From Paraburkholderia oxyphila NBRC 105797 (GTDB lineage Bacteria; Pseudomonadota; Gammaproteobacteria; Burkholderiales; Burkholderiaceae): a stretch of DNA of 64,000 bases. The DNA is taken from NCBI RefSeq assembly GCF_000685075.1, contig NZ_BAYD01000032.1, forward strand, positions 1 to 64,000. Direction: 5' to 3'. Positions within the stretch are counted from its first letter, which is position 1. Every line of letters starts with the position of its first letter. Below, piece by piece: positions 26,039 through 35,157 of the stretch. The notes beneath the pieces are model-generated. The model saw only the letters and a list, made by a program, of their open reading frames with translations, had not been told where the DNA came from and ran no database searches. The translations under genes and the position numbers were made by a program.

Positions 26039-26884
26039 ATGCTTTCGAAACTGACCCACTGGTTCGACGCCCGCCGCCGTGAAAAGGCGCTGCGCACCCA
26101 TGCGATCGACGACGCGCTCTGGCAAGCGACGCTCGCCGGCCTGCCGTTCCTCGCCCACCTCGATGGCGCCGATCTCGTGCGCCTGCGCGAGCTTACGAGT
26201 CTTTTTCTTGCGCAAAAGGAGTTTTCCACGGCGCACGAACTCGAGCTCACCGACCAGATCGCGGTGGCGATCGCCGCGCAGGCGTCGCTGCCGGTGCTCA
26301 ACCTGTCCCTCGATCTCTACAAGGGCTGGGTCGGCGTGACCGTCTACCCCGGCGAATTCGTGATCCGCAAGACTGTCGAGGACGAGGACGGGGTGGTGCA
26401 CGAAGTCGAACACGACGCGAGCGGCGAAGCATGGGAAGGCGGCCCCGTGATCCTCTCGTGGGAAGACGCGCAGATGACCGACGGCAGCGACGCCTACAAC
26501 GTCGTGATCCACGAATTCGCCCACAAGATCGATATGCTCACCGGCGAGGCCGACGGTCATCCGCCCCTTTTTCGCCGCTGGCACGCGCCGCTCGACGCGC
26601 AAGCCTGGGCCGACGTGTTCGACAACGCCTACGACCAGTTCTGCGACAAGGTGGACGCCGTGCCGGAGCGCCGCTGGGCGCGCTTCGAGCGCGATTCGCT
26701 GATCGATCCCTATGCCGCCGATCATCCGTCGGAGTTCTTCGCGGTGTGCAGCGAGGCGCTGTTCGTCAAGCCCAAGGCGTTCGAGGCCGAATATCCCGAG
26801 CTCTACCGGCTGCTCGCGTGCTATTACCGGCAGGACCCGGCCAGGGTGGGCGCGTTGGAGGCGCTCGCCGAGCCCCGCGCCTAA
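26039..26884 (+). CDS. mtfA: Zinc-dependent peptidase, MtfA (M90) family
   Basis: 281 residues. The zinc-peptidase motif is HEFAH at 158-162 within YNVVIHEFAHKIDMLTG. The downstream HPSEFFAVCSEALF segment supplies the third-ligand Glu region typical of MtfA. In E. coli MtfA binds the repressor Mlc and cleaves model peptides; the target here is unknown. No signal peptide, so cytoplasmic. It starts 65 bp after the MFS gene and may be transcribed with it. Confidence 0.88.
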   Translation: MLSKLTHWFDARRREKALRTHAIDDALWQATLAGLPFLAHLDGADLVRLRELTSLFLAQKEFSTAHELELTDQIAVAIAAQASLPVLNLSLDLYKGWVGVTVYPGEFVIRKTVEDEDGVVHEVEHDASGEAWEGGPVILSWEDAQMTDGSDAYNVVIHEFAHKIDMLTGEADGHPPLFRRWHAPLDAQAWADVFDNAYDQFCDKVDAVPERRWARFERDSLIDPYAADHPSEFFAVCSEALFVKPKAFEAEYPELYRLLACYYRQDPARVGALEALAEPRA

Positions 26885-27039
26885 GCCTGTCGCGCGGACC
26901 GTCAAAAATTCGCCAACCGGCTGATTTTCTGGCATAATCGCCATTTTTCGACCTTGGGCAAGTGGCTCGCGCCGAATTGACCTTCTGGCATCATGCTGGG
27001 GGCACGCGGGTTGGCTACCGCCAGATTTGAGGAACCACC

Positions 27040-27303
27040 ATGAAAGAAGGCATTCACCCGAATTACCGCGAGGTCCTGTTCATCGACGTTTCGAACGACT
27101 TCAAGTTCGTGACCCGTTCGACGATCCAGACGCGCGAAACCGCCGAATTCAACGGCAAGACCTACCCGCTCGCGAAGATCGAAGTCTCGTCGGAATCGCA
27201 TCCGTTCTACACGGGCACGCAAAAGATCATGGACACGGCAGGCCGTGTCGAGAAGTTCAACAAGAAGTTCGGCGCGCGCGCCACGGGCAAGGCCACGAAG
27301 TAA
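27040..27303 (+). CDS. rpmE2: 50S ribosomal protein L31 type B
   Basis: 87 residues, MKEGIHPNYREVLFIDVSND, containing the type B insertion and no cysteines at all, so it lacks the zinc-binding CxxC pairs of type A L31. In enterobacteria the zinc-free form replaces L31A during zinc shortage; here no other copy is visible in the window. The AACC upstream of ATG carries AGGAACCACC as a fair binding site. Followed by a strong terminator. Confidence 0.95.
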   Translation: MKEGIHPNYREVLFIDVSNDFKFVTRSTIQTRETAEFNGKTYPLAKIEVSSESHPFYTGTQKIMDTAGRVEKFNKKFGARATGKATK

Positions 27304-27351
27304 GCTTTCGGAGCGAACTTCGCGCACCGGCCTCGCGGCCGGTCCCGCACG

Positions 27352-27380
27352 AAAAGGGCAGCCTGGGCTGCCCTTTTTTG
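27352..27380 (+). terminator. Rho-independent terminator after rpmE2
   Basis: AAAAGGGCAGCC-TG-GGCTGCCCTTTT plus further Ts: a 12-bp inverted repeat with a T-run, 48 bp after the L31 stop. Confidence 0.93.
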
Positions 27381-27661
27381 TTGCCTGAAATGTTGTCCAG
27401 GTTATGGTCGGAATCGTCGGCTCCAGGCTTTTGCGTGTGCCAAGCTCAGCGAGACCTCGTCCTCGCCCGATTTTGACAACGTTGTTTCATCCGTTTCCTT
27501 GCATTGGCATCCAGCCTGCGCCGTGACGCGCGCCGGCGCAGCCAGCTAGAATGCCGGATGCTCCCGACCGGCGGCGCACGACGATCGTGCCGCAACGCTC
27601 GCGCCACTGTCCGAGGCAACGGCCGCGTCCCGGTCCGCTTACCCGAATTCCTTCGCACTGC

Positions 27662-29416
27662 ATGAAGCCTGCTATTCGCCTGACCGCCTCCGCCACCAGC
27701 GCCTTGCCGCGCTGGCTGCTGCTGACCCTCTGTATCGTCTTCGCTTCGTTCGGCCTGTTCGGCCGCGATCCGTGGAAAAACGAGGATGCAGCGGGCTTCG
27801 GCGTGATGTGGACGATGGCGGGCGGGACCACGCACGATTGGCTGCTGCCGAATCTCGTCGGCAAATACGTGACCGCGAACGGCCCGCTCGGCTACTGGCT
27901 CGGCGCCCTGTGCATACGCCTGTTCGCACCCTGGGTGGATGCGAGCAACGCCTCGCGCATCGCCACCGGCGTGCTGTTCTGCTGTGCCTGCGCGTTCGTC
28001 TGGTACAGCGCCTATCTGCTGGGCCGGCGTCCCGAAGTGCAGCCGTTCAAATACGCCTTTGGCGGCGAGCCCGAGCCGCGCGACTACGGCCGCACGCTCG
28101 GCGACGGCGCCCTGCTCGTCCTGCTCGCCTGTTTCGGCCTTGCCGAGCGCGGCCACGAAACCACGCCGCAGTTGATGCAGTTCGTCGGTATCGCGATGCT
28201 CGTCTATGGCCTCGTGCGCGCCATCGACAAGCCCATTCAGGGCGCGCTCTGGTGGGGTTTCGCGCTTGGCGTCGTGATGCTCTCGAGCGGGCCCGTGCTG
28301 GTGGGGGCGCTGCTCATCGGCACGCTCGTCATGCTCGGCGTCGCGCCCGAGACGCGCTCGCGCTGGCTGCTCGTGGCCGGCCTGCCGGTGGCGCTCGTGG
28401 TCGCGTTCTCCTGGCCGCTCTACGCGCTGCACCTCTATCCCACCGATGCCGTGTGGTTCCTCAACCAGTGGGCGCACACCAGCGTCGATGCGTTCGCGGG
28501 CCCCCCGGGCGCGGTGCTGCGCTATGCGGCGAAGAACCTGCCGCTCTTCACCTGGCCGGCCTGGCCGCTCGCGATCTGGGCATGGGTGAGCTGGGCGGGA
28601 CTGCGCCGCGCGCCGCACATTGCGATTCCGCTTTCGGTCATCGTGCCGCTCTTGATCCTCGTGGTCGTGCAGAGCCATGAGACGAACCTGCTGTTCATGC
28701 TCGTGCTGCCCGCGCTCTCGGTGCTCGCGACCTTTGCACTGCCCACGCTCAAGCGCGGCGCGATCAACGCGATCGACTGGTTCGCTGTGCTGAGCTTCAC
28801 GATCCTGGGCACCTTCGTCTGGCTCGTCTGGCTCGCGGGCATGACCGGCTTCCCGGCGCCGCTCGCGCGCAATCTCGCGCGCCTCGCGCCCGGCTTCGTG
28901 CCGCAATTCAAGATTCTCTCGTTCGTGTGCGCGGTGGCCGTCACCGTGTGCTGGATCGTCCTCGCGCAGTGGCGCATCGCACGGCACCCGAAGGTGCTCT
29001 GGCGCAGCGTCGTGCTCTCGAGCGGCGGCACCACGCTCATGTGGGTGCTGCTGATGACGCTCTGGCTGCCGGTCGTCAACTACAGCCGGACCTACAAGGA
29101 CGTCGCACAGCAAATCGCCGCGCACCTGCCCGCCGACTACCAGTGCATCTCGCCCGTGCGCCTCGGCGACGCGCAGATCGCCACCTTCGCGTATTTCGGC
29201 AAGATGCACTTCTCGTTCGACGACGACTGCGACGTGATCCTGCGCCAGGACACGCACGACTACGGCGAGCCGAGCTCGATGTCGAACTTCGTCTGGAAGC
29301 TCGTCTGGGAAGGCCGTCGCGCCGCCGACCGCGACGAACGCTTCCGCCTGTACGTGCGCATCGACCGACCGCAGCCGCCGCTGAAAAGGCACGTCTGGCG
29401 CAAGCGCCCGGACTGA
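27662..29416 (+). CDS. GT39/ArnT-like membrane glycosyltransferase (putative)
   Basis: 584 residues with about 11-12 hydrophobic spans and a soluble C-terminal domain of about 115 residues. The first periplasmic loop reads FGRDPWKNEDAAGFGVMWTM, which resembles the acidic (DE) loop of lipid-dependent GT-C glycosyltransferases of the PMT/ArnT group, and GPLGYWLGALC follows like the second conserved loop. ATG 27662 matches the first span. The true arnT is at 52290, so this is a second, divergent family member. Donor and acceptor are unknown. Confidence 0.7.
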   Translation: MKPAIRLTASATSALPRWLLLTLCIVFASFGLFGRDPWKNEDAAGFGVMWTMAGGTTHDWLLPNLVGKYVTANGPLGYWLGALCIRLFAPWVDASNASRIATGVLFCCACAFVWYSAYLLGRRPEVQPFKYAFGGEPEPRDYGRTLGDGALLVLLACFGLAERGHETTPQLMQFVGIAMLVYGLVRAIDKPIQGALWWGFALGVVMLSSGPVLVGALLIGTLVMLGVAPETRSRWLLVAGLPVALVVAFSWPLYALHLYPTDAVWFLNQWAHTSVDAFAGPPGAVLRYAAKNLPLFTWPAWPLAIWAWVSWAGLRRAPHIAIPLSVIVPLLILVVVQSHETNLLFMLVLPALSVLATFALPTLKRGAINAIDWFAVLSFTILGTFVWLVWLAGMTGFPAPLARNLARLAPGFVPQFKILSFVCAVAVTVCWIVLAQWRIARHPKVLWRSVVLSSGGTTLMWVLLMTLWLPVVNYSRTYKDVAQQIAAHLPADYQCISPVRLGDAQIATFAYFGKMHFSFDDDCDVILRQDTHDYGEPSSMSNFVWKLVWEGRRAADRDERFRLYVRIDRPQPPLKRHVWRKRPD

Positions 29417-29423
29417 GGCGCCG

Positions 29424-30791
29424 GTGACGACGACCTTCCTCGGCGACATCCGGCGCATTGCCGCACTCGCCTGGCCGGTGCTGGTCGGCCAGCTCGCGAC
29501 CATCGCGTTCGGCGTGATCGACACCGCGATGGTCGGCCGTTATTCGGCGCTCGACCTCGCGGCGCTCGGGCTCGGCTCCTCGATCTACGTGTCGGTCTAT
29601 ATCGGCCTGACCGGGATCCTTACGGCGCTGCAGCCCGTCGCGGCCCAGCTCTACGGCGCACGCAAGGATATAGAGATCGGCGTCGAAGTGCGTCAGGCCT
29701 TCTGGCTCGCGCTCGTGCTGATGGTGATCGGCTTCACGATCCTGTATTTCCCCGGCCCGCTGCTCGAGCTCGCCCGCGCGCCCGAGGCGCTGCACGAGCG
29801 CACCATTGCCTATCTGCGGCTGCTCTCGTTCGGGCTGCCCGCGAGCCTCGCGTTCCGCATCTACAGCTCGCTCGCCAATGCCGTGAGCCGGCCGCGCCTC
29901 GTCATGTTCCTGCAGGTTGCGGCGCTCGCGATCAAGGTGCCGCTGAACACCTGGCTCATCTTCGGCGGACTCGGCGTGCCCGCACTGGGCGGCCCGGGCT
30001 GCGCGCTCGCCAGCACGTCGATCAACTGGGCGCTCGCCCTGTGCGCCGCCATCGCGTTCATGCGCGTCGAAGTGTTCGCACCGTTCGAGATCTTCAAGCA
30101 CTTCTGCTGGCCCGAATGGAAGCGCCAGGCGGAGCTGCTCAAGCTCGGCATTCCGATGGGGCTCTCGTACCTCATCGAGGTGACCTCGTACACCTTCATG
30201 GCGATCTTCATCGCGCGCCTCGGAACAACGACGCTCGCGGGCCACCAGATCGCCGGGAATCTGGGCGCGGTGCTCTACATGACGCCGCTCTCGATCGGCG
30301 TGGCGACCTCGACGCTGGTGGCGCAGGCGCTGGGCGGCGCGCGCCCCGCCGAAGCGCGCACGCTCGCGCGGCACGGCGTGATGACCGCGGTGGCGATCGC
30401 CTGCTGCTACGGCGCGATCGTGTTCGTGCTGCGGCCACTACTGATCAAGGGCTATACACCCGATCCGGCCGTCGCGGTGGCGGCGATGCCGCTCGTGGCG
30501 ATCGTCACGCTCTATCACGTGTTCGATGCGCTGCAGGTCACCACGGCATTCGCGCTGCGCGCCTACAAGGTTGCCGTGGTGCCCACGGTGATATACGCCA
30601 TCGCGCTCTGGGGCGTGGGCCTCGGCGGCGGCTATGCGCTCGGCTTCGACGTCTTCGGCACCCTGCCCGTCTGGGCGACCGGTGCGCGCGGCTTCTGGAT
30701 CGCCAATGCGACGAGCCTGGCGATCGCCGGCGCCGGCCTCGCGATCTATCTGTCGCGCGTCAGCAAGCGATATCTGCGCGAGCAGGCCTGA
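29424..30791 (+). CDS. MATE family efflux transporter
   Basis: 455 residues, 12 predicted spans in two bundles. Family signatures include LAWPVLVGQLATIAFGVIDT at the N-terminus, and IPMGLSYLIEVTSYTFMA followed by LAGHQIAGNLGAVLYMTPLSIG at the start of the second half. These proteins export cationic drugs with sodium or proton exchange. The start is GTG at 29424, 7 bp after the preceding stop, so it is likely co-transcribed with the GT39-like gene. NorM is the closest named type but I would not fix the substrate. Confidence 0.9.
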   Translation: MTTTFLGDIRRIAALAWPVLVGQLATIAFGVIDTAMVGRYSALDLAALGLGSSIYVSVYIGLTGILTALQPVAAQLYGARKDIEIGVEVRQAFWLALVLMVIGFTILYFPGPLLELARAPEALHERTIAYLRLLSFGLPASLAFRIYSSLANAVSRPRLVMFLQVAALAIKVPLNTWLIFGGLGVPALGGPGCALASTSINWALALCAAIAFMRVEVFAPFEIFKHFCWPEWKRQAELLKLGIPMGLSYLIEVTSYTFMAIFIARLGTTTLAGHQIAGNLGAVLYMTPLSIGVATSTLVAQALGGARPAEARTLARHGVMTAVAIACCYGAIVFVLRPLLIKGYTPDPAVAVAAMPLVAIVTLYHVFDALQVTTAFALRAYKVAVVPTVIYAIALWGVGLGGGYALGFDVFGTLPVWATGARGFWIANATSLAIAGAGLAIYLSRVSKRYLREQA

Positions 30792-30861
30792 AGGCGCGCC
30801 GCCGTGCGGCCTTTGAGGTGACCGCACGCGCTGGCAGTTAGTTGCAAAATGACCGATGCCT

Positions 30862-31890
30862 TCATGCCGGCTCGTGATGCCGCGCGGCCTCCACGGTCTG
30901 CGCCGCGTGATACGAGGAGCGCACGAGCGGCCCGGCCACCACTTCACTGAACCCCATGGCGAGCCCCGCCTCGCGCAGCGCCGCGAACTCGTCCGGATGC
31001 ATGTAGCGGCGCACCGGCAAGTGATAGCGCGACGGCGCGAGATATTGCCCGATCGTCAGCACCTGCACGTCGTGCTCGCGCAGATCACGCATCGTCTCGA
31101 GCAATTGCGCATCGGTCTCGCCCAGCCCCACCATCAACCCCGATTTCGTGACAAGCGCCCCATGCGCGGCCTTTGCTCGCGCGAGCAGCGCGAGCGAGCC
31201 GCGATAGTCGGCGCCCGGCCGCGCCGCCCGGTAGAACGATGGCACGGTCTCCACGTTGTGATTGAACACGTCGGGCCAGGCCACCGAGAGCGCCTCGAGC
31301 GCGCGGTCGATACGCCCGCGAAAGTCCGGCGTCAGTACCTCCACGCCGATGCCGGGCACGTGCTCACGCACGCTGGCGATGCAGCGCGCGAAGTGCGCCG
31401 CGCCGCCATCGCGCAGGTCGTCGCGATCGACCGAGGTGATCACGACATGGCGCAGGCCGAGTGCCGCGACCGCCGCCGCGAGGTGAGCGGGCTCGTCCTC
31501 GTCGAGCGGCGCGGGCCGCCCGTGCGCGACGTCGCAGAACGGGCAGCGCCGCGTGCACAGCCCGCCCATGATCATGAAGGTGGCCGTGCGCTGCGCGAAG
31601 CACTCGCCGATGTTCGGGCACATCGCCTCCTCGCACACCGAATGCAAGCGGTGTTCGCGCAGCACGGCGGCCACCCCGGCAACGGTCGTGCTCATGAGCG
31701 GACGCGCGCGCAGCCAGGGCGGCTTGGGCAGCGCCGCGCCCTCGTCCGCCGGCACGATCTTCACGGGAATGCGCGCGAGCTTCTCGCGGCTGCGCAGGCC
31801 ATGCTGGCCGAGCGCCGTATCGCCGGGCGCACCCGGCGTGGCCCGCGTTTGTGCGCCCGGCGGCACCGGTTCAACCGTGACGGCGGCCAT
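30862..31890 (-). CDS. lipA: Lipoyl synthase, aco-operon copy
   Basis: Radical-SAM enzyme inserting two sulfurs into octanoyl groups on lipoyl domains. 342 residues. Auxiliary cluster cysteines at 86, 91 and 97 (CEEAMCPNIGEC) and radical-SAM cysteines at 112, 116 and 119 (CTRRCPFC) are intact. It starts 2 bp after the acoC stop with GGGAGGCTGAAC before the ATG, so it is the last gene of the aco operon. A housekeeping lipA is expected elsewhere with lipB; this copy likely serves the AcoC lipoyl domain. Confidence 0.93.
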   Translation of the reverse strand: MAAVTVEPVPPGAQTRATPGAPGDTALGQHGLRSREKLARIPVKIVPADEGAALPKPPWLRARPLMSTTVAGVAAVLREHRLHSVCEEAMCPNIGECFAQRTATFMIMGGLCTRRCPFCDVAHGRPAPLDEDEPAHLAAAVAALGLRHVVITSVDRDDLRDGGAAHFARCIASVREHVPGIGVEVLTPDFRGRIDRALEALSVAWPDVFNHNVETVPSFYRAARPGADYRGSLALLARAKAAHGALVTKSGLMVGLGETDAQLLETMRDLREHDVQVLTIGQYLAPSRYHLPVRRYMHPDEFAALREAGLAMGFSEVVAGPLVRSSYHAAQTVEAARHHEPA

Positions 31891-31892
31891 GT

Positions 31893-33014
31893 TCAGCCTC
31901 CCGATTCGAAGAAAGCCTTGAGCAGGCGATTGACCTCGGCGGCGGCTTCCATCTGCACCATGTGCCCCTTGCCGGCAATCACCTCGACGCGCACCGCTGG
32001 CGACAAGCCTTGCGCATGCTTGACCGGAATGATCTGGTCGGACTCGCCCCAGATCACGAGCACCTTCGGCGCCAGCGTCGAAAGCCGGTCGCGGAACACG
32101 CGTCGCTGCGTGCCGCCCTCGAAGGCCTGCGCCGAAACCTTCCTCAGCGCGTCCTGCACCCCCTCAAGCCGCTTGTACTTCACGAGGTCCTCCACGAGCT
32201 GACGCGTGACGAGCGCGGGATCGGCGAACAGCTTCGTCACATGCGGCTTGAGCGCGTTGCGGTTCGCGGCCGCGACGAAGCCTTCGATATACGCGCCGTC
32301 GATTTCATCGCCGAGCCCCGCGCTCGCGATCAGCGCAAGTGAGGCGACGCGCGCGGGCGCGCGCTCGGCCACCGCCATCGAGACCGCGCCGCCCAGAGAA
32401 TGCCCAACGAGATGCGCGCGCTCGATCTGCTGCGCATCGAGAAAATCGACCACGCTCTGCGCGAGCTCATCGAGTGCCCCACTCTCCACGGCCTTGCCCG
32501 ATTCGCCGTGCCCCGGCAGATCGAGCGCCCAGACGGTGCGCCCGGCAGCGAGATCGGCATGATTGAAGAGCCAGTTGTTGAGATCGCCGCCGAAGCCGTG
32601 GATCAGCACGACGGGCGTGCCATCGCCCTCGCCGAGCTTCAGATAGCGCAGCGTGCGCCCGCCGATCTGCGCCTTCTCGGGCTGCGGGCCGGCGTCGGCA
32701 TCGCCGGCTTTCGCGGGCACGAAATCGCGCTGGAATTCGGCCACCGCTGCGTCTATTTCGGCGTCCGTTTCTTCCGCGGCCGCAACCACGCCGAGCAGCG
32801 CGCCCACCGGCAGCGTATCGCCCTCCTGCGCGATCTGCCGCCGCAGCACGCCCTCAAACGCGCACTCGACGCCCGACGCGATCTTGTCGGACTCGACGTC
32901 GAGCAATTCCTCCCCTTTGGACACCTTCTCGCCGAGCGACTTGAGCCAGCCGTTCACTTGGCCCTGCTCCATCGAAAGGCCCCATTTGGGCATCGTGATC
33001 ATGTGAATCGGCAT
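31893..33014 (-). CDS. acoC: Acetoin dehydrogenase E2 (dihydrolipoamide acetyltransferase), AcoC
   Basis: Transfers the acetyl group from acetoin cleavage to CoA. 373 residues: lipoyl domain at 1-80 with the modified lysine K44 in DVESDKIASGVE, a short linker, then an alpha/beta-hydrolase domain with nucleophile Ser206 in VGHSLGGA and the terminal His in AGKGHMVQME. This lipoyl-hydrolase fusion is the hallmark of AcoC and differs from ordinary E2 proteins. ATG 33014 follows AAGGAGCTGAAGTC, which lies in the 3' end of acoB. Confidence 0.94.
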   Translation of the reverse strand: MPIHMITMPKWGLSMEQGQVNGWLKSLGEKVSKGEELLDVESDKIASGVECAFEGVLRRQIAQEGDTLPVGALLGVVAAAEETDAEIDAAVAEFQRDFVPAKAGDADAGPQPEKAQIGGRTLRYLKLGEGDGTPVVLIHGFGGDLNNWLFNHADLAAGRTVWALDLPGHGESGKAVESGALDELAQSVVDFLDAQQIERAHLVGHSLGGAVSMAVAERAPARVASLALIASAGLGDEIDGAYIEGFVAAANRNALKPHVTKLFADPALVTRQLVEDLVKYKRLEGVQDALRKVSAQAFEGGTQRRVFRDRLSTLAPKVLVIWGESDQIIPVKHAQGLSPAVRVEVIAGKGHMVQMEAAAEVNRLLKAFFESGG

Positions 33015-33018
33015 GACT

Positions 33019-34023
33019 TCAGCTCCTTGCTGCGCGCGCGGCATCGGCGATCTGCTGCGCCGACGGGATGTAGAGGTCTTCGAGCGAGGCCGCGAACGGC
33101 ACCGGCGTATGCGGGGCGGTCACCATGCCGACTGGCGCCTTGAGGTCGCGAAACGCCTTTTGCGCCACGAGCGCCGCAATGTCGGTCGCCATCGAGCAAC
33201 GCGGATTCGCCTCGTCCACCACGACGACGCGCCCCGTGCGGCGCACACTTTCCAGAATGGTCTCCTCGTCGAGCGGCGAGGTCGTGCGCAGATCGATCAC
33301 ATCGGCTTCGATGCCGTCCTTCGCGAGTTGCTGCGCCGCCTCGAGCGCGTAATGGACCATGCGCCCATAGGTGACGAGGGTGACGTCGTCGCCATCGCGC
33401 ACGATGTTCGCCTCGCCGAACGGAATCGAATACGACTCCTCGGGCACGTCGCCCTCCATCGTGTAGAGCAGCTTGTGCTCGCAGAAGATCACGGGGTCGT
33501 TGTCGCGGATCGCCTCGATCATGAGGCCCTTCGCGTCGTAAGGCGTGGCCGGGCACACGACCTTGAGGCCAGGGATATGCGTGAAGAGCGACGTGAGCAT
33601 CTGCGAGTGCTGTGCCGCCGCGCGCAGGCCCGCGCCGTACATCGTGCGGATCACGACCGGCGTGACCGCCTTGCCGCCGAACATGTAGCGGAACTTCGCC
33701 GCCTGGTTGAAGATCTGGTCGAAGCACACGCCCATGAAGTCGATGAACATCAGCTCCGCGACCGGCCGCAAACCGCACGCCGCCGCGCCCACCGCCGTGC
33801 CGATAAAACCGCCCTCCGAGAGCGGCGTATCGAGCACGCGGCCCGGGAACTTGCCATAGAGGCCCTTCGTCACGCCGAGCACGCCGCCCCAGGCGTCCTG
33901 CTCGCCGGGCGAGCCCGCGCCGCCCGCGTTGTCCTCGCCCATCACGATCACGCTCTCGTCGCGCGCCATCTCCTGAGCGAGCGCTTCGTTGATCGCCTGC
34001 GAATAGGTAATTTTCCGTGCCAT
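33019..34023 (-). CDS. acoB: Acetoin dehydrogenase E1 beta subunit
   Basis: 334 residues of the transketolase-like E1-beta family: MARKITYSQAINEALAQEM, VIVMGEDN, DTPLSEGGFIGTAVGAA, MFIDFMGVCFDQIFNQAAKFRYMFGG (about 90-115) and a C-terminal transketolase domain with DVIDLRTTSPLDEETI. With AcoA it forms the thiamine-diphosphate enzyme that cleaves acetoin to acetaldehyde and an acetyl unit. The binding site AAGGAGACGGAA precedes ATG 34023. Acetoin rather than pyruvate is inferred from acoX, acoC and acoR around it. Confidence 0.93.
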   Translation of the reverse strand: MARKITYSQAINEALAQEMARDESVIVMGEDNAGGAGSPGEQDAWGGVLGVTKGLYGKFPGRVLDTPLSEGGFIGTAVGAAACGLRPVAELMFIDFMGVCFDQIFNQAAKFRYMFGGKAVTPVVIRTMYGAGLRAAAQHSQMLTSLFTHIPGLKVVCPATPYDAKGLMIEAIRDNDPVIFCEHKLLYTMEGDVPEESYSIPFGEANIVRDGDDVTLVTYGRMVHYALEAAQQLAKDGIEADVIDLRTTSPLDEETILESVRRTGRVVVVDEANPRCSMATDIAALVAQKAFRDLKAPVGMVTAPHTPVPFAASLEDLYIPSAQQIADAARAARS

Positions 34024-34069
34024 TTCCGTCTCCTTGATCTGGAATCCTGATGACCTGAGCGTGCGACGC

Positions 34070-35047
34070 TCAGGGATACGACACGTATACGTCAGTGAGC
34101 AGCGCCTCGGGTGCGGGCAACGGCGCGGCCTTCGCTTTCGCCACCGCATCGTCGATCAGCGCCTTCACTTCAGCGTCCACCTTGCGCAATTCGTCGATGC
34201 TCGCCAGCTCCGCGCGCACCACGCGCTCCTCGAAGCGCATGAGGCAATCCTTCTCCTCGCGCAGCTTCTGCACCTCACCGGGCGCGCGATAGGTCTGCGC
34301 ATCGCCCTCGAAGTGGCCGTAGTAACGCGAGAGCTTCATTTCCACGAGCGTCGGGCCGCCGCCGTTGCGCGCGCGCGCAATCGCTTCGCCAAGCGCTTCG
34401 TACACGGCGAAGAAGTCGAAGCCGTCGACGATCACGCCCGGCATGCCGAAGCCGTTGGCGCGGTCGGCGATGTTGTCGGCCGCGACCGACCACGTGGACG
34501 ACGTCGCTTCCGCGTAGCCGTTGTTCTCCGCAACGAAGATCACGGGCAGGCGCCACACCGAGGCGAGATTCATCGACTCGAAGATCACGCCCTGGTTCGA
34601 CGCGCCGTCACCGAAGAAGCACACGCCCACGCCACCGGTCTTCTTTTGCTTGGCCGCGAGCGCCGCGCCGCACGTGAGCGGGCCGCCGGCGCCGACGATG
34701 CCGTTCGCGCCCAGCATCCCCTTCGCGAGATCGGCGATATGCATCGAGCCGCCCTTGCCGCGGCACGAACCCGTGGCGCGGCCATAGATCTCGGCCATCA
34801 TCTCGCGCACGTCCACGCCCTTCGCAATGCAATGGCCGTGGCCGCGGTGCGTGGTGGCGACGTAATCGTTGTCGCTCAGATGGCTCATGGTGCCGACCGC
34901 GGATGCCTCCTCGCCCGCATACAAATGCACGAAGCCCGGAATCTCGCCGGTCGCGAATTCGACGTGCAAGCGCTCCTCGAACTCGCGGATCGTGCGCATC
35001 GAGCGATACGCCGCGAGCAACTGCTCCTTGTTCAACGTGACAGACAT
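34070..35047 (-). CDS. acoA: Acetoin dehydrogenase E1 alpha subunit
   Basis: 325 residues of the ThDP-binding E1-alpha family. The ThDP-Mg motif GDGASNQGVIFESMNLA...ENNGYAEATS is complete, and GRGTGSCRGKGGSMH-like sequence (YGRATGSCRGKGGSMHIAD) lies before it. ATG 35047 follows ACAGGAGACAACC. acoB follows after 46 bp. Pairs with AcoB in the acetoin-cleaving E1 heterotetramer. Confidence 0.93.
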   Translation of the reverse strand: MSVTLNKEQLLAAYRSMRTIREFEERLHVEFATGEIPGFVHLYAGEEASAVGTMSHLSDNDYVATTHRGHGHCIAKGVDVREMMAEIYGRATGSCRGKGGSMHIADLAKGMLGANGIVGAGGPLTCGAALAAKQKKTGGVGVCFFGDGASNQGVIFESMNLASVWRLPVIFVAENNGYAEATSSTWSVAADNIADRANGFGMPGVIVDGFDFFAVYEALGEAIARARNGGGPTLVEMKLSRYYGHFEGDAQTYRAPGEVQKLREEKDCLMRFEERVVRAELASIDELRKVDAEVKALIDDAVAKAKAAPLPAPEALLTDVYVSYP

Positions 35048-35157
35048 GGTTGTCTCCTGTGTATAGACGCTGGTGATGCCTGCTGCTGTGGATACGACTG
35101 CGTGGGTGAAATGGCTCCTTTTTCGAGGGAAGTTGGACAGCATTCAGCGAAGCGGGC

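Noticed and set aside
33019..35047. Pyruvate dehydrogenase E1 genes
   Set aside because: The alpha/beta E1 pair could serve other 2-oxo acids, but acoX, the AcoC-type E2 and acoR around it point to acetoin.
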